Below are positions 1 to 13,200 of a DNA stretch of 64,000 nt, in pieces (the stretch's first letter is position 1; each line of letters begins with the position of its first letter). Both the position numbers and the translations under genes were made by a program. The notes below the pieces were generated by a model. It was not told the origin of the DNA. It made no database searches and saw only the letters and a list, made by a program, of their open reading frames with translations. Where the stretch lies: contig NC_092665.1 of the NCBI RefSeq assembly GCF_032118995.1, forward strand, positions 14,342,012 through 14,406,011. The letters are read 5' to 3'. Origin of the DNA: Asterias amurensis (lineage: Eukaryota; Echinodermata; Asteroidea; Forcipulatida; Asteriidae).

Positions 1-154
1 GAACGCTCCCCTTTATCCCGGGAGGATGATGAGCGGATTCAGTGCGGCAGGGCTGATAAATTAGCCTCATTAATCTGTCTCGTGGATATGGATTTATTAA
101 CCCAACCGGCTATAAATTACAAACTTAATTAGGCATTAGAAAATCTTAAAGAAA

Positions 155-331
155 TGGGCCTTACGAATCCACGGCTTCGGCTTTGGAATCCCGGCTTCAT
201 TGGCTCCGTCCGACGCGTCCTCTCGTCTGGCTGAATCCCTGAGCACATGCAAAGCACGCACATTGTCAACAAAACCACGGGGGCAAGCTAGCCTGAGCCG
301 AATCTGGAGCCAAAGCCGAGGTTTCGAAAAG
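155..331. repeat. Imperfect fold-back repeat
   Basis: The left end (CCACGGCTTCGGCTTTGG region, 171-188) is roughly the reverse complement of the right end (GCCAAAGCCGAGGTTTCG, about 310-327). This is the layout of a small non-autonomous inverted-repeat element. No coding capacity is seen. Confidence 0.5.
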
Positions 332-564
332 GGTCTAAGTTAGTGCTTTACTCCTTTCGGGGGTACACCCCACCAAATAGGAGAAAACTAACAGAGCGTC
401 TAGCTCATTAATATTTTGTAGGCCCTGAAAATATTCTAATATCAGACAGATTTAAGAGCCCCCAGAAAGTGTTTAGTTGTAAAAATGTTGCCCAATTGTG
501 ACCGGGGCCGGTTGTTGACTTCTAGCTTGCGGTATTTTTGATGACATGTTCCTTGAAATAAATG

Positions 565-835
565 GTCCTATTTGCTGACAGGTGTAGGGACATTTTTCAG
601 GGACTCCCCATACAAAATTGAGCCGCGAATAAAAGTTAAAGAGTCAATCAATAATTTTTCCTTTAAAGTTAAAAGCTGTGAGACTTTTAAGTATTTTTCG
701 TGTATTTTTGAATATTACGCAGCGTTTTGCCCTGTGTGTGCCACGGGAGATTATTTGGTGGGGTGCACCCTTCGCTTCTGCATGCTATAGTGACGTTGTT
801 TCCCCGGGTAACTTGTTCAATTACTTGAGATAAAA
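565..835 (+). repeat. Dispersed repeat, partner of the copy at 62090-62330
   Basis: It shares several blocks with the reverse complement of 62090-62330: an ACTCCCCATA block, a block around AAAAGCTGTGAGAC, and a TTTTCGTGTATTTTTGAA block. The spacing is the same in both. It looks like a diverged interspersed repeat of unknown class. Confidence 0.5.
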
Positions 836-2087
836 TAATATTCCCAATCAAAACCACTGATTACAGCACTCCAAGCTTCAATATGCAACCGTAAATGTGA
901 GCCTGGACATTCCTAATAATATTGTATAAGGATTTTACCTTGCAAAGGGCATTTTGACATAGTGCCTCATAACCTTTCAAAACACATAATCTTAAAATGG
1001 AATGGAGACAAGATTCAATCATCATGAATTCGTGAATCACGAATCGACTCACTTTAAATATTTGTACTACTAGACGAGCGCACGTCTATGCCAAAGTTCA
1101 ATTCCAAAAGCCGCCTTGCGCTCACAAAAGCCCCAGAAATTCTTGCTAAATGAAGGCACGTTGCCATGGAACCACCGCGAGACAAAAGCATATTATCTTT
1201 CATCACTTCGTCATTTAATTAATGTCACTGAACAAAATGATGATTTATTTGCACGTAGGCCCAGACTCTTAAACTGTAGTAGTTTACAAAATAGCACAGA
1301 CCCTCGAAGAGCTATTAAAGTTCTTGGGCCTTTTGCAGTTTAAGGCAGGAGACCAGTCATTGTAGGCGCGGCTCTCACGCATAAACATATAGAAAGGCCC
1401 ACAAACGTGACATTTCGGGGGGCCACTTCACTTAAAAACTTACAAGGCAAAGAGGGCGCCATAACGTGGGGTTGCTGTCACGTGATTTTGTGGCTAGTCA
1501 GGTGACAATCCATGTATGCAGCCTAAGATCGAGCTTTGTGGAGTCAGGATCGTGAAAAGTAGTTTCTAAAAGAAGGAGCGCCATTGATGCTTTGTTGGGA
1601 AATGTTTGTAATGGTGTTTTTGTGAGTATGAATAACACAAGGAGCACCAAAATAGCTGAATAGGACACGTTTTCATTCAGTGGCCTAACTGCTAACTGTA
1701 AAAATTACCTGGGAAAAGTTTTCGTATATTATCGGCCTGGGATTCGTTCTACTAAAAACTATTCCATTTCTACACCTCCATCCATGGATGTCACCGTCAC
1801 CTCCTTTTCCGTTTGGCAAGATACAAAAAGTCCCCCCCCCCCCAGCATTATTTGGCCCTTCTTATTTATTAGGCTTGGAGCTGCACTAGCAGTAGAACCT
1901 GCTTCCCGAAAAAAATTAGTGCTAAATTATATTTTAAAAAAAAAGAAGTAAAGTAGGGGCAATAATGGGTTCAAGTGGGGGGGGGGGGGGGGGGAAGGGG
2001 GAGGGGCGGGGTATTCCTGCAGTCCTAGAGATAGAATGAGGTTCCTTCCGCTATCGTTCCCACGAAACGAACCTTAATTCTTACTTT

Positions 2088-2215
2088 GGAAAAGTTTCCG
2101 TATGGCGCCACCACTTTTTCATTCGATATGAAATAATATAGTATCTTATTTACCTCAACCTTTTCTTTTTGTAAAAATTAGTGAAAAGATTGGGGTGCCA
2201 TACGGAAAGTTATCC
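2088..2215. mobile_element. MITE-3 (GGCGCCACCAC family), about 128 bp
   Basis: Short fold-back element. The left end reads GGAAAAGTTTCCGTATGGCG and the right end is its near inverse (CCATACGGAAAGTTATCC). The middle is AT-rich and contains AATAATATAGTATCT. Related copies lie at 28245-28378 and, stacked, at 34598-34950. It has no coding capacity. Confidence 0.75.
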
Positions 2216-2436
2216 CTTTCTTGAAAACTATATCAAACCATCTATTTGTGCATTTTTTCTTCTTATTTTCAGGGAAAGTGGGATCACTCAAATTTATACA
2301 AATGTAATGAATGCGTACCAGTTGTTTTTCAACGCTCGTCATTTAAGTTTAACTATAGGCCTACACTATACTAGAAACTTTTCTGTAACTTGTATTGTTT
2401 TCCACCCGTTGCATTAGGAGAGGTACCTGAACTCCA

Positions 2437-5400
2437 ATGTGTGAAATGAAACACTCCAACTGCAACATGAAGAATCCGATCCATCTAGTAACTATGGTAA
2501 CCGTTTTGCCTGTACTACTATTATTAATCCTTGCTGGTTTTCCAGCCTCCATTCACTGCGCCTCAACAAGTCGCCCAAATGTGATCTTCATTTTGGCCGA
2601 CGATTACGGCTTCCATGATATTGGTTATCATGGATCTGTAATAAAAACGCCCTGGCTGGATAAACTGGCGGCTGGTGGGGTGAAACTGGAGAACTATTAC
2701 GTCCAGCCGATCTGCACCCCGACTCGAAGTCAGCTTATGAGTGGGAGGTATCAGGTGAGTAGTGGGGGTGGTGGATTAACTCATTCCTATCCCACTTCTG
2801 ACACCATTTAATAGTTCTGAAGGCCTGGGCCCAATTCCATGGCTCTGCTTACCGCCAAATTCTGTGCTTACAACACTGTATATTCAGTACTTACCCCGAG
2901 TCCTACGAAAAAATATAACTCGGGTGGGATTCGAACCCACAACCCTTGCAATTCTAGAGCAGTGTCTTACCAACTAGACTACCGAGATTGCACGGTAGCT
3001 CAAGGCAGTTTTGAAGAAGTATTGTGATGTTTCTCATCTTGTCTTTAGATTCACACCGGTCTGGAGCATTCAATCATCTGGGTTGCACAGCCGAGCTGCC
3101 TACCACTTGAAAATCCAACTTTAGCGGACAGACTCAAAGACCTCGGGTATGCGACTCATGCAGTCGGCAAGTGGCATTTGGGGTTTTATAAGAAGGCATG
3201 CTGGCCAACGCGACGTGGCTTTGACACATTCTATGGTGAGAATTCCTTTTTCTCTTTCATGGTTTTCAATTTTTCAGAAACTGTTTTAGATAGTGGACTA
3301 TCATTCAAAAAGGGTTACTTAAGAGGGGAGGGGCTTGTATGGTGGTGAAGGGGGCTGAAAATTTTAACTAAATATCCTGAAAATCTATGCGAGCCTTTAC
3401 CATTGTCAGTCAGCCCTTGTACTCATTAGAATGTGCCTACTTTTGCAAAGGTGGTGGGTTCGAATCCCATCCGAGTAATATGCCTGTGATTTTTGTTCTC
3501 AGAACTTGGGGAAGGCACCGAGTATACAGTGCTAACACACATTGGTGTATTTATATATGGGTAAAAAATACAAAATGAATATTACACACATCGGTGTATA
3601 TGGGTAAAAAAAAAAAAAAATAATAATAACTATTGTATTAATTTTTCATTTATTTAGGATATTACACTGGCAGTGAGGATTACTACAGTCATATGCGTGG
3701 TTGTTTCATGCCGGGTGATCGTCACTGTGCTGGCTTCTCTGAAGGCTACGATCTGCGAGACCAAGAAGCACCAGCCTACCAGGATAAGGGAAACTACTCT
3801 ACTTTCTTATTCGCTGAAAGAGCTCAGAGAATACTGGAAAGTCACGACCCTAAGAAAGTAAGACGTTTTTCTTTAAGATCATGGTGAAGTTGTGCTGATA
3901 TATGTGATTACTCAGGATTTTTTCCTGAGTAAAAAAATCCTTGAGCCTGAAGATTTTCCTGAAATAGTTAACGCATTCACCGTGTCCCAAGCAGGTAGTT
4001 TTGTGTTCAGGTGGTGCACAGAGAATCTGTAAATCTCAATTGTAACATCTGAGAGGTTCTTGGTCTATAACCCAGGCTTGCAAGACATTTTCCGGAATGT
4101 TCGCATTCATCAAATCTCATCTGCTACTTTATTCTCATTATTATACTCAAATTTATCTTTTTTCCCGCCTTTTTTTCTTCTTGTAGCCATTTTTTATGTA
4201 TCTTCCATTCCAAGCTGTCCACGGCCCCCTTCAAGTACCAGAGCAATACCTCCAGCAATACAAAGACATCAAAGATAAGAAAAGACGAGTCTACGCCGGC
4301 ATGGTGACCTGCATGGATGAAGCCATTGGAAATATCACCCGAAGACTCGTTCAGCTCGGCTTGTGGGATAACACTGTGTTGATATTCTCAACAGGTTCGT
4401 CTTTGATTAAAACTTAGTTTTATTTTTTGAATTTTTATGATAAACAGCGTTTTTTTGGCCAGAAAAACCGTTATAAACCCAACTGTATTAAGGGAACAAA
4501 AGATAGGTACGAGGTCTTAAGCGTTCGTTTAAAACCGGCCGGTTCGTGGCAGAACAATAAAGGAGTCGAAGGCAAGGTCCTTTATCGCACGGTAAAGGCA
4601 GGATTCTCTATCACTACACACCCTGCAAGGGTTTTAAACGAACATTCAAGACAGAGCCGCCACTCTTTATTCCCATTCAGAAGTGCCCGTCTTTTATCAA
4701 AAATTTGTTGTCAATTCATTTCTTGTATTTATAGCATTACGGATATTTTGCAGATAATGGTGGCCAGATAGCAGTAGGAGGGAACAACTGGCCCCTCCGT
4801 GGTTGGAAGGCGTCTCTGTGGGAGGGGGGCGTACATGGTGTCGGATTCGTCCACAGCCCACTCATACCGAAAGTCAAACAGGGCACCGTCAGTACCGAGA
4901 TGATACACGTTAGCGACTGGTTCCCGACTATCGTAGCTGGTATCGCTAATGGGAGCGTGGCAGGACTGCCCCTTGATGGGTTCAACGTGTGGGATTCAAT
5001 CAGGTAAAATTTTGAAAGACAACCGGCCGGGTTATTTTTCTTAAAGGAACACGTTGCCTTGGATCGGTGGAGTTGGTCTTTGAAAAGCGTTTGTAACCGT
5101 TTTTTATAAAATGCATATGGGTAGAAAGTTGTTGTAAAAGTAGAATACAATGATCCACACAAACATGCCTCGAAAATGCGTGGTTTTCCTTTTACCTTGT
5201 CGACTAACACGTCGGCCATTTTTGGGGGTCAAAATTTTGACTCCCATAAATGGCCGACCATGTTAGTTCGCACAGTAGAAGGAAAACCACGCAATTTCGA
5301 GGCAAACTTTTGTGGATCATTGTATTCTACTTTTAAAACATCTTTCCAACCATATGCATTTTATAAAAAACGGTTACAAACGCTTTTGTTTTGACCAACT

Positions 5401-7182
5401 CGTCCGATCCAAGGCAACGTGTTCCTTTAATACATGCATATTTTTTTAAAGGGTAACCCCTTCTCTCTGAGTATGGGTTCTTTTATTTGCATTGCAACAC
5501 ATGGGACCTATGTCTTTACACCCCATCTGAAGGACAAAGTAATTATGTTTAAAAACAAGTGTCATGCTTCAGGGACACAAGTGTCATGACCGGGACTCGA
5601 ACCCACACTCTGCTGTTCTGAACGCCATAAGTTGTGTCCGACCGCTCAGTCATGACACGCCACTATGCCCATAGCTAGCATGCCCATGGGGGGCACATTA
5701 TGCAGGATTAAGTTGGGATTAGAACCAGGGACGACAGAGTGAAAGGCAGGGTAACACACCACAATGCAAACCTGATTTTTGAAGTGCATTTGGGTTATTT
5801 TTACAACTATTAAACATTGATACTCTATTTTTTCCACAGCAAAGGAGTACCGTCCCCTCGGACGGAGATTCTTCATAATATTGACGTATTGACAACTCCT
5901 GACTTGGAGAGCCAGCCTACTTTTAAGTCCTATCTTCCCCGGTTCAATGAGTCTGGTACCTATAATACCAGCATCAGAGCTGCTATTAGAATGGGAGATT
6001 GGAAACTCATCACGGGTCAACCAGGTAAGTACGAAGATAAAAGTTCTTGGTGACGTTGGAGGACAGAGGGGGTGGGGGGGGGGGGGTTGTGGTAAGAGTC
6101 ATGAATCTCATTAGTGCCCAATGTCTGCCCTTTTCTCTGAAAACCTGTGTCAAATTTGAGTGGCAGTTGTACGTGTTCCAGACAGTTACTCTTAGGCGTC
6201 TTTTTCGACAGCTCTATGACAATGAGCACACACGTCACACGTACATGCAAGTCCATCAACTATCACATCAGAAACATCTCCAAAATACGCAAATATATTG
6301 ACACAAACACATGCCACACTGCTGCCAGAGCCCTTGTGTTGTCTAGACTGGATTATTGTAACTCTCTCCTCAATGGTATTAAGCAAGCTGACATTGACCG
6401 GCTACAAAGGCTCCAAAACAATGCTGCTCGTATCATTTTCTTGCAACCCAAATACACACACGCATCCACTCTTCTCAAACAATTACACTGGTTACCAGTT
6501 AAACAACGCATCACCTTCAGAACATCAGTGAACATGCACAAAGCACTCTCTAACGTACTTCCACAATACCTTACAGAGTCGCTAAGAGTGGGCTCCACTC
6601 CGGCCAGAATCTAACAATCCCTCGCACACACAAAATGGCAGGGGACCGGTTCTTTCAGTCGCTGGTCCCCGGTGCTGGAACGCCCTTCCAAGTCATATTC
6701 GTAACACCAACACACTCCAGACATTCAAGAGTAAATTAAAAACGCATCTATTCTCATAATCGTCTTTTCCGTAGCACTCTTCCAGCGTATTGAATTTTGT
6801 AAAATGCGCTTTATAAGTCTTGTTTATTATTATTATTATTATTACTCATGTTTTCACTTGCTCTTAATTATTTTCTCATCTCTTAATTTCTCTCTGATTG
6901 TTTTTATACAAAACAGGAAACAGCAGTTGGATACCACCCCCAGAAGCAGGCATAGTTCCTATACACCCAGTGGAGCCTGTCGGTAAACACGTTTGGCTGT
7001 TCAACATCCAGGAGGATCCCAACGAGCGTTTCGATTTATCCGACAGCGAGCCAGATATTGTTAAAAGGATGGTTGCCAGATTGCAGTACTACTACAGCAC
7101 GATGGTGCCGCCATTTTATCCGCCCGGGGATCCAAATGCTAATCCAAAACTCCATGGGGGAATCTGGACAAACTGGGAGTAG
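2437..7182 (+). CDS. ARSB: Arylsulfatase B-like sulfatase (N-acetylgalactosamine-4-sulfatase family)
   Basis: Seven coding exons: 2437-2754, 3049-3235, 3658-3857, 4187-4394, 4754-5003, 5840-6024, 6917-7182. They join to 537 residues, against 533 for human ARSB. A hydrophobic signal peptide covers about residues 15-38. Metal-binding DD is at 55-56. The sulfatase signature CTPTR is at 93-97, with Cys93 the residue expected to become formylglycine. GKWHLG is at 146-151, and DN at 305-306, split by intron 4, completes the metal site. ARSB hallmarks run to the C-terminus. By family it should remove sulfate esters from dermatan or chondroitin sulfate in lysosomes, but echinoderms carry many ARSB-like paralogues, so the exact substrate is not fixed. 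ATGs at 2446 and 2467 are alternative starts. It is convergent with cyclin L. Introns hold SINEs, a TTAA MITE and a LINE tail. Confidence 0.93.
2850..2995 (-). mobile_element. tRNA-derived SINE (family B), minus strand
   Basis: Read on the minus strand it has a tRNA-like head with an A-box-like TAGTCTAGTTGGTAAGAC and a B-box GGTTCGAATCC. A body follows containing ACTCGGGGTAAGTACTG and ATATACAGTGTT. The same head and body recur at 3437-3625 and 50286-50460. It lies in intron 1 of the arylsulfatase gene. Confidence 0.65.
3437..3625 (+). mobile_element. tRNA-derived SINE (family B), 5'-truncated
   Basis: It begins at the B-box (GGTTCGAATCCCATCCGAG) and continues with the family body: GCCTGTGATTTTTGTTCTC, GAACTTGGGGAAGGCACC, GAGTATACAGTGCTAAC and a repeated CACATTGGTGTATNTATGGG tail ending in poly-A. 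It lies in intron 2 of the arylsulfatase gene. Confidence 0.65.
5041..5430. mobile_element. MITE-1: 390-bp full-length fold-back with TTAA flanks
   Basis: The element is close to one long palindrome. It starts TTAA-AGGAACACGTTGCC and ends GGCAACGTGTTCCT-TTAA. The centre lies near the paired GACTCCCATAAATGGCCGA blocks around 5225-5265. TTAA on both sides fits a TTAA target-site duplication, as used by the piggyBac superfamily, but the TIR itself does not prove the family. There is no transposase ORF. It lies in intron 5 of the arylsulfatase gene. A sister copy lies at 11283-11669. Confidence 0.85.
5449..5663 (-). mobile_element. tRNA-derived SINE (family A), minus strand
   Basis: The minus strand reads a tRNA-like head (acceptor-like GTCATGA...TCATGAC, B-box GGTTCGAGTCC). 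It continues with the family A body: GACACTTGTGTCC, TTTGTCCTTCAGATGGGGTG, GGTCCCATGTGTTG and AAAAGAACCCA. The same body recurs at 25200-25515, 50521-50895 and 57336-57470. Confidence 0.7.
6128..6850 (+). mobile_element. LINE 3' fragment (CR1/L2-like reverse transcriptase C-terminal region)
   Basis: The conceptual protein from about 6147 to 6600 carries the typical end of a CR1/L2-type ORF2: [43 protein letters not shown] and [14 protein letters not shown]. It degrades after 6614, and the element ends in an ATT microsatellite at about 6824-6845. It is a 5'-truncated, dead insertion in intron 6 of the arylsulfatase gene. Confidence 0.85.
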
Positions 7183-7441
7183 AGTCTTTCTGTCTTTATT
7201 CTGTCTGTATGACAGAAACTTGTATTAAGTGCATCACAATTTTTTTTTTTACTTTTCCCTTGCTCTGTTCAAGCAGCTCAATGAAATTTTGCCCCATATT
7301 TTTGACAGACAGTACTTGAAGGCCATTTGTACTGAAGTACAGTATATTGGTTTGGCCATAAAACTCAAATTATTATTAATGACATTGTCTTTTCAAAGAT
7401 ATATTTTTTCAGCAACATGTTGTAGTATTTATATTTTCTTA

Positions 7442-7447
7442 AATAAA
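7442..7447 (+). other. Polyadenylation signal of the arylsulfatase gene
   Basis: An AATAAA hexamer 260 bp after the stop codon, followed by a GT-rich stretch (TGTGATGTGGT, 7476-7486). This is the usual layout of an animal poly(A) site. Confidence 0.7.
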
Positions 7448-9398
7448 GCCTTTCTACTTTTATTGTTTTACTACATGTGATGTGGTCCCCTATTCGTAAC
7501 CCTTTCGTAAACGCAAGTTGCTTGAGGGACTCTTCTTATTGAGATGTAAATAAAACCGGCATTTTACTGACCTGATAGTTTCACAAGATACTGGGCCGAG
7601 TAAAGGCCAGCATTCCAGAAGTAATTCTCGGCACTCCACTTGTTCTTGTTAATTCTGTGCATTATTGTGACAAATTTGTTGGGTTGATTTTTAACAACTA
7701 AATGAGAGCAATCGTGGTTGCGAAAAATTTAATACATGTTTACGATTATTATTTTTAGGCCTTTACAACACTGGAGTAAATTCAAAGGAAATTCCTAGAA
7801 AATTTTTACCCCACCAACACCCGATGTTTGTTTCACAATTTTCCCAGGGAAAATTAACACATAACTTTCTAACCCCAGGTTATCTCGCTTAACTAACTGC
7901 AGAGAAGGGGTAACTATGAGCTTTTTCATAGGGTTTGTCAGGGTTTACTAATTCATGTTATGATCAATCATTCTCTTAGAATAATGACAAAATCTCATAA
8001 TTTAAATTTCCTTCCCTTTTTTTTATTATTGAAATAAACGCAAGATATGAAGCTGTCTTTTTTAACTTTACAATTTACACATGACAGATACTATAGTACG
8101 TTCAATTATTGTGAAACATTTTTCTTTTACACATTTTTTACATGTCAATCCTCGGACTTGAAATTATATTACTCAACGGATTTGTTTGCTACGAAAACAA
8201 CCTGATCATGCACAAAGGTTTTTATTGGGGGGGGGGGGAGGGGGCTTGAGTTTCCACAAAATGCAAGTTATCCATGTTCCAAACTGCAAGATTTTGCAGT
8301 GCAATATCAACTTGATCTCAACAGCAATGTTGAATGTGTGCGATTTCCATACAAACGCCTAAGCCAGAGCATTGGTTTCGAAAATGGCCTTGCCCTGCTT
8401 ATTGAAGAAAAAAAAATACTGCACTTTAAGCTGATTTAAATTGTTAGAATAAACTGGAGATTTTCTGCACACTATGTGAGCACTTGGTTAAATAATCTGC
8501 AACCAATGACCAAAACTTAACAATCATTATGAACTACTCGAATCAGTCAAATAATTCATAAGAGAACTACATCATGGTGTGGCCATCTTGATTTTTCTCC
8601 TATCCGACTGACTGTTACCAAACTGAGGCTGGAAGAACAAATAGTCTGGTTCAATTTTTCAAATATTTTGATTTAGGGATATTAGCATTAATTACTGTTA
8701 ATGGACACGGGGAACACGACCAAGATGGTAGCATGAAAAAAGGGTCTACAGTACAACTGCTCGTTTCCCATCACAAAAAAAAATCACATAAATACTTCTG
8801 TGACAACCTGAAGACTAAAGTGAGAAAGTTTAGCCGATCACAAGTAGGCCTTAATGCACAGACAAAAGTCTTAATCCGATTTATGCTTCCAGCAAATGTT
8901 TCTTGCGAAGCACATTTTTCTCGCGTCAAAATTGGAATGAGTACAAACCAACTATTGCGTCACCAAAATATGTTTCGCATTCGCCGTAAGTTTGAACCGG
9001 GCTTAACAAGTAAGACACAAAAGGAACAACCCCGAGGGTCGAGTATAATTTTGACTCTACAGACGTACAATTTAAGGCAAATAATAATAAACTCATTCTC
9101 TGAAACAAACAAATAAATAAATATTTTCCCTTATTAATTTTTAGAGAAGAAACGGAAACTCAAAAGAAGACTAGCTTGGTTCCCCCCAGTTGAATTAAAC
9201 AACCTTTTGGCATACACCAGTATAGACCGTTTGGGAAAAAGAAAATAATTTGCTGCTTTTTCTATAATTACACACTTCTTACTTGTTAAGTAGTGTGGAT
9301 ATAAAAAGAAAACATTATTTCCTCATTTGTGAATCCCTCTGAAAAAGAGACCCTAGAGTAGCCTAACAGTCACTTCCTTCAGTGCTCTGTTTAACGTT

Positions 9399-9457
9399 GC
9401 TGATGAACAATCAACACCACAAAAATAGCTGATGAACAATCAACACCACAAAAATAA
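9399..9457. repeat. Two-copy tandem repeat, about 29-bp unit
   Basis: The unit beginning GCTGATGAACAATCAACACC and ending ACCACAAAAATA occurs twice back to back without visible change. It is probably a replication-slippage duplication in the cyclin L 3' flank. Confidence 0.7.
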
Positions 9458-10291
9458 GGTGAGCGGATGCCTTTTTGTTAATACAAATACTGACCGTTAA
9501 TATGTTACTTGCACAAGTTTAGAGTTACTGTATATTAAAATACAAGTTTCAAAAACAAATTATTAACAGGTGATATCACAAATTGTCATGAAAAAAAATG
9601 GAGAAAAAAAAAGAGTACCATACTCGTGACCTTGCCCTTAAAAACCCCACAAAAATATACATTTTCTCGGTTGTGAAAGATTTTAGTACTGTCCTAGTTT
9701 TTTAAGGTTTTAACATTTGGGATGGATGTCATGAGTGGCTTAAATTTAGGCACAATCAGGACACACTTATTTTTTTCGTAAAGGCTTTGGTTAAAATACA
9801 GCCACTCTTGTACAGATATTGCTGGATTGCAGGAACTGGCCACAATACATTTTCAAACAGGAATGTTGTTATAAGAGGACAGCAAAACATTGAAACACAG
9901 AGCAGAAATGGGATTCTTTCAGGACCATAAAATGTTCTCTTTATAAGCATTTAACCTCTCTATAACAGTGCTCTTTAAATTATAGCGAGGGCCAACTGTT
10001 TTTCATGAAGGAAAAAAAACCCCAGTAAAACAGGCTGTATTTGAAGTACATCTTACATTAAGGCAACAGTCAAAAATACTGGTTTCTGTTGTTTTTCTTC
10101 TCAGTACAACCAGTTTAACTCTTTGATAAATAAGCATCAAGACAAAACATAAACAACCACCAAAAAAAAATTATACACATGAATTTTTGACAACTTGTAC
10201 AATGTGTTAAAATCCAAATATAGGACAACAAATAATTTATGATGATTGACACAACTTGCAGGCACTTTAAGTTATTAATAAAGTTCCGTCA

Positions 10292-13200
10292 TCACCTTCG
10301 TCTTCTGTCCCTCCCATGTCCATGACCACCGGAGTCCCTCTTGTTCGTCTTATGCGATTGTTCCCTTGAGCGAGAGCGCCCTCGATGGTGCTTGTCCTTG
10401 GATTTCGCACCTGAATCCCTCGATGGACTGTCTTTATAATCATACTTTTCTCGCCGTATCGGGGATCGGCTCCGCGAACGGCTTCTACTTCTGCTCCTAG
10501 ATGACGACCGGCTATGCTTGCGTTTTCGGGATCTCGACTTGACTTTCGGGTACTTATGATCGTGGTCCCGTATGCGATCCCGGTCTCGACCCCGGCGACT
10601 TCGTTTGTGGTCATCCTTCTTTTTGTGTTTGCTGGAATTTCTGTAGTGCTTGTCGTTGTGCGGCGACCGGCTTAGACTGCGACTGCTGCTGCGACTGTGC
10701 GAGGAACGATGATTAGAGTGTGATCGACTACGACCTCTACCACGACGGGGACTCTTGGAGTGGCTACGGCTGTTAGAAGCGCTGGTCTTGGAGCGACGGG
10801 CAATCTTGCCATTTTTCTCTTTATGGCTGTAAAGTAGAGAATAAACCAGCAAATTAAACCAGGGCCCAATTTCATAGGCAAAGAATCGGGGTTTACGCAA
10901 GCAGGGAATATCACACTTAGGTCAAGCGCATTGCGCAGGTTTGCAGTGGATATCAAATGTGGTCCTTAAAAGGTATGTGCAAACCCTTCCAAGTTAACAT
11001 CATAACTAAATTCTAAACTACAGCAAATGCCCTGGAATGTGCACGATCAATCTTTATGTTAACAGACGTGACATGGTCTAAACAAAGACAAACAAAATGT
11101 TTATTTCGTGAACCATGATCATGCTACTGATAAAAACAATGATCACTTCTCATATTGAAATAATTTTTTCTACCACAAACGAAACACCAGTGAAGTTACG
11201 AGTGAAACCTCCCAGATGGCTTGTTGTGGATTTTTGTTTAAACAAATTAGTATTAGGGCATGGGCTGGAGGCCAAACCACAATTAAAGGAACACGTTGCC
11301 TTGGATCGGACGAGTTGGTCTATAAAAAGCGTTTGTAACCCTTTTTTATAAAATGCATATGGTTGGAAAGGTGTTGTAAAAGTAGAATACAATGATCCAC
11401 ACAAGTTTGCCTCGAAATTGCGTGGTTTTCTTTTTACTGTGCGACCTAACACGGTCGGCCATTTATGGGAGTCAAAAATTTGACTCCCATAAATAGCTGA
11501 CCGTGTCAGTTGACGAGGTAAAAGGAAAACCGTGCAACTTCGAGGCATGTTTGTGTGGATCATTGTATTCTGCTTTTACATCTTTCCAACCGTATGCATT
11601 TAATAAAAAAGGGTTACTAACGCTTTTTATAGACCAACTCGTCCGATCCAAAGCAACGTGTTCCTTTAAAAGAACAAGCTTTCACTAAAATACAATGCTC
11701 ATATCTACGACTCAATCCCATTTCTACAATACTTGCATGGGAAAAGAGAAAAGTTCTTCAAGTTAAAAGTCTTTTAAACCAAACTACATAACTATTGTTC
11801 ACAAGGATTGATCCTTACCTGCTGTGTCCGCTACCGGGAGACCGAGCATCCTTATTGTTCATCTTGTAGGAGCTTGGAAGGTTTGGTGAATCACTGTTCA
11901 CCTTGGGAGAAGCTGTGAGGAGAGTATTTGTAGAATTTGTTTTTATCACAACAAGCATGGTTTGCATACATGAAAATTGCAATGAAAGAAATGTTTATAT
12001 GAAGAAAACATAGCACATCTTTAAAACTTTTCAGCTGTTATTTCTACATTTCAGTTTTGCAGCAGGCATGATACCCGACCCTTAGAAAAGACCCCTTGCA
12101 CAACGCGCAGCTCACTCTTCTGCACCTATCTTATCCGCCATTTTGCGCGTCAAACTGTGCACAAAAGAATTGAGTCCCAGAACAATGAGATGGAAGACGC
12201 GCATTCTTATGTGCGTTCTGCATTGTGTGACGAGTCTACACGCTTTTATAAAAAAAAATCCTAATTTTTCTGAGTGGTAAGAAAAAGGATGATAGGCCTG
12301 TGACAGACACTTATGATACAAATGTAAAACATCTCACAAGGCCAGTTTAGTAAACTTTTTTTGCCTGCCAGAAATGTCTAGGATTGTACATACTCGAGCT
12401 TTATGTTAACGGAGGTGACATGGTCTAAACAAAGGATGGACTAGAGTAAATGTTCATTTCGTGAACCATGATCATGCTACTGATATCAACAATGATCACT
12501 TCTCATATTGAAATAGTTTTCTCTACCACAAACGAAACACCAGTGAAGTTATGGGTGAAACCTCCCAGATGGCTTGTTGTGGAATTCATAAATTTGTGAA
12601 CAGCAATCGCCATACTTTAAGAGGGATATGATCATGGTCTTGGACTTCATCAGAATCCTCATCAAATGACAATGCATGCAGTGTACACAATAAAGACACC
12701 TCACCTGGTCTGGAAGAGTGTGGTGAGAAGTTACTTGGCGTACCTGCTGCACTGTTGGCATCCAGCGCCTGCTCCTTCAGTTTGGCAAACTTTGCCTCCT
12801 GCATTGCCAAGCGGCACCTCTCCACTACCTTATCAAGCTCCTCATAGGATTTCTGTGTATAAAAAAAAAAAAAAATTAATAAAAAAAATTGAATGTGGAA
12901 CCATGACACGGTGAATAAAAAGGGTAAAACAGAAAGTAAAAAGTGAAAGTTTTTACACAAACAGTTTTTGTAAAACCAGTTCAGTATCTTGCCTGCAAGG
13001 AAGAAAAGCCCTGGAATGTTTAGTCACTCTTTACATACACAGGGGCGACATGGTCTAAACGAAGAATGGACTAGAGTAAATGTTCATTCCGTGAACCATG
13101 GTCATGCTACTGATATCAACAATGATCACTTCTCATATTGAAATAATTTTCTCTACCACAAACGAAACACCAGTGAAGTTATGGGTGAAACCTCCCAGAT

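Larger units (their letters stand above)
1..2436. other. Left flank, no gene recognised
   Basis: No coding exon with a recognisable family was found here. The stretch holds an imperfect fold-back element (about 155-331), a dispersed repeat (about 565-835), a G-homopolymer run near 1977-1994 and a MITE at 2088-2215. The last few hundred bases should contain the promoter and 5'UTR of the arylsulfatase gene, but I could not pick out a start site. Confidence 0.6.
7183..10291. other. Convergent 3' spacer between arylsulfatase and cyclin L
   Basis: AT-rich DNA holding the 3'UTRs of the two converging genes. I see no recognisable protein. The longest open frame (8733-9116, 127 codons) is Lys-, Ser- and Asn-rich, matches no family I know and has no splice context, so I leave it out. 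A two-unit tandem repeat lies at about 9399-9457. Confidence 0.6.

Noticed and set aside
5585-5660. tRNA gene on the minus strand with a 7-bp acceptor match (GTCATGA/TCATGAC)
   Set aside because: T-stem is mismatched, no convincing anticodon arm, and it continues into the SINE family A body; it is a SINE head.
8733-9116. 127-codon open frame
   Set aside because: No known family, no splice context, Lys/Ser/Asn-rich as expected of AT-rich DNA; a chance open frame.
10267-10614. Second open frame overlapping the cyclin L SR exon
   Set aside because: Shadow of the repetitive Arg/Ser codons in another frame.
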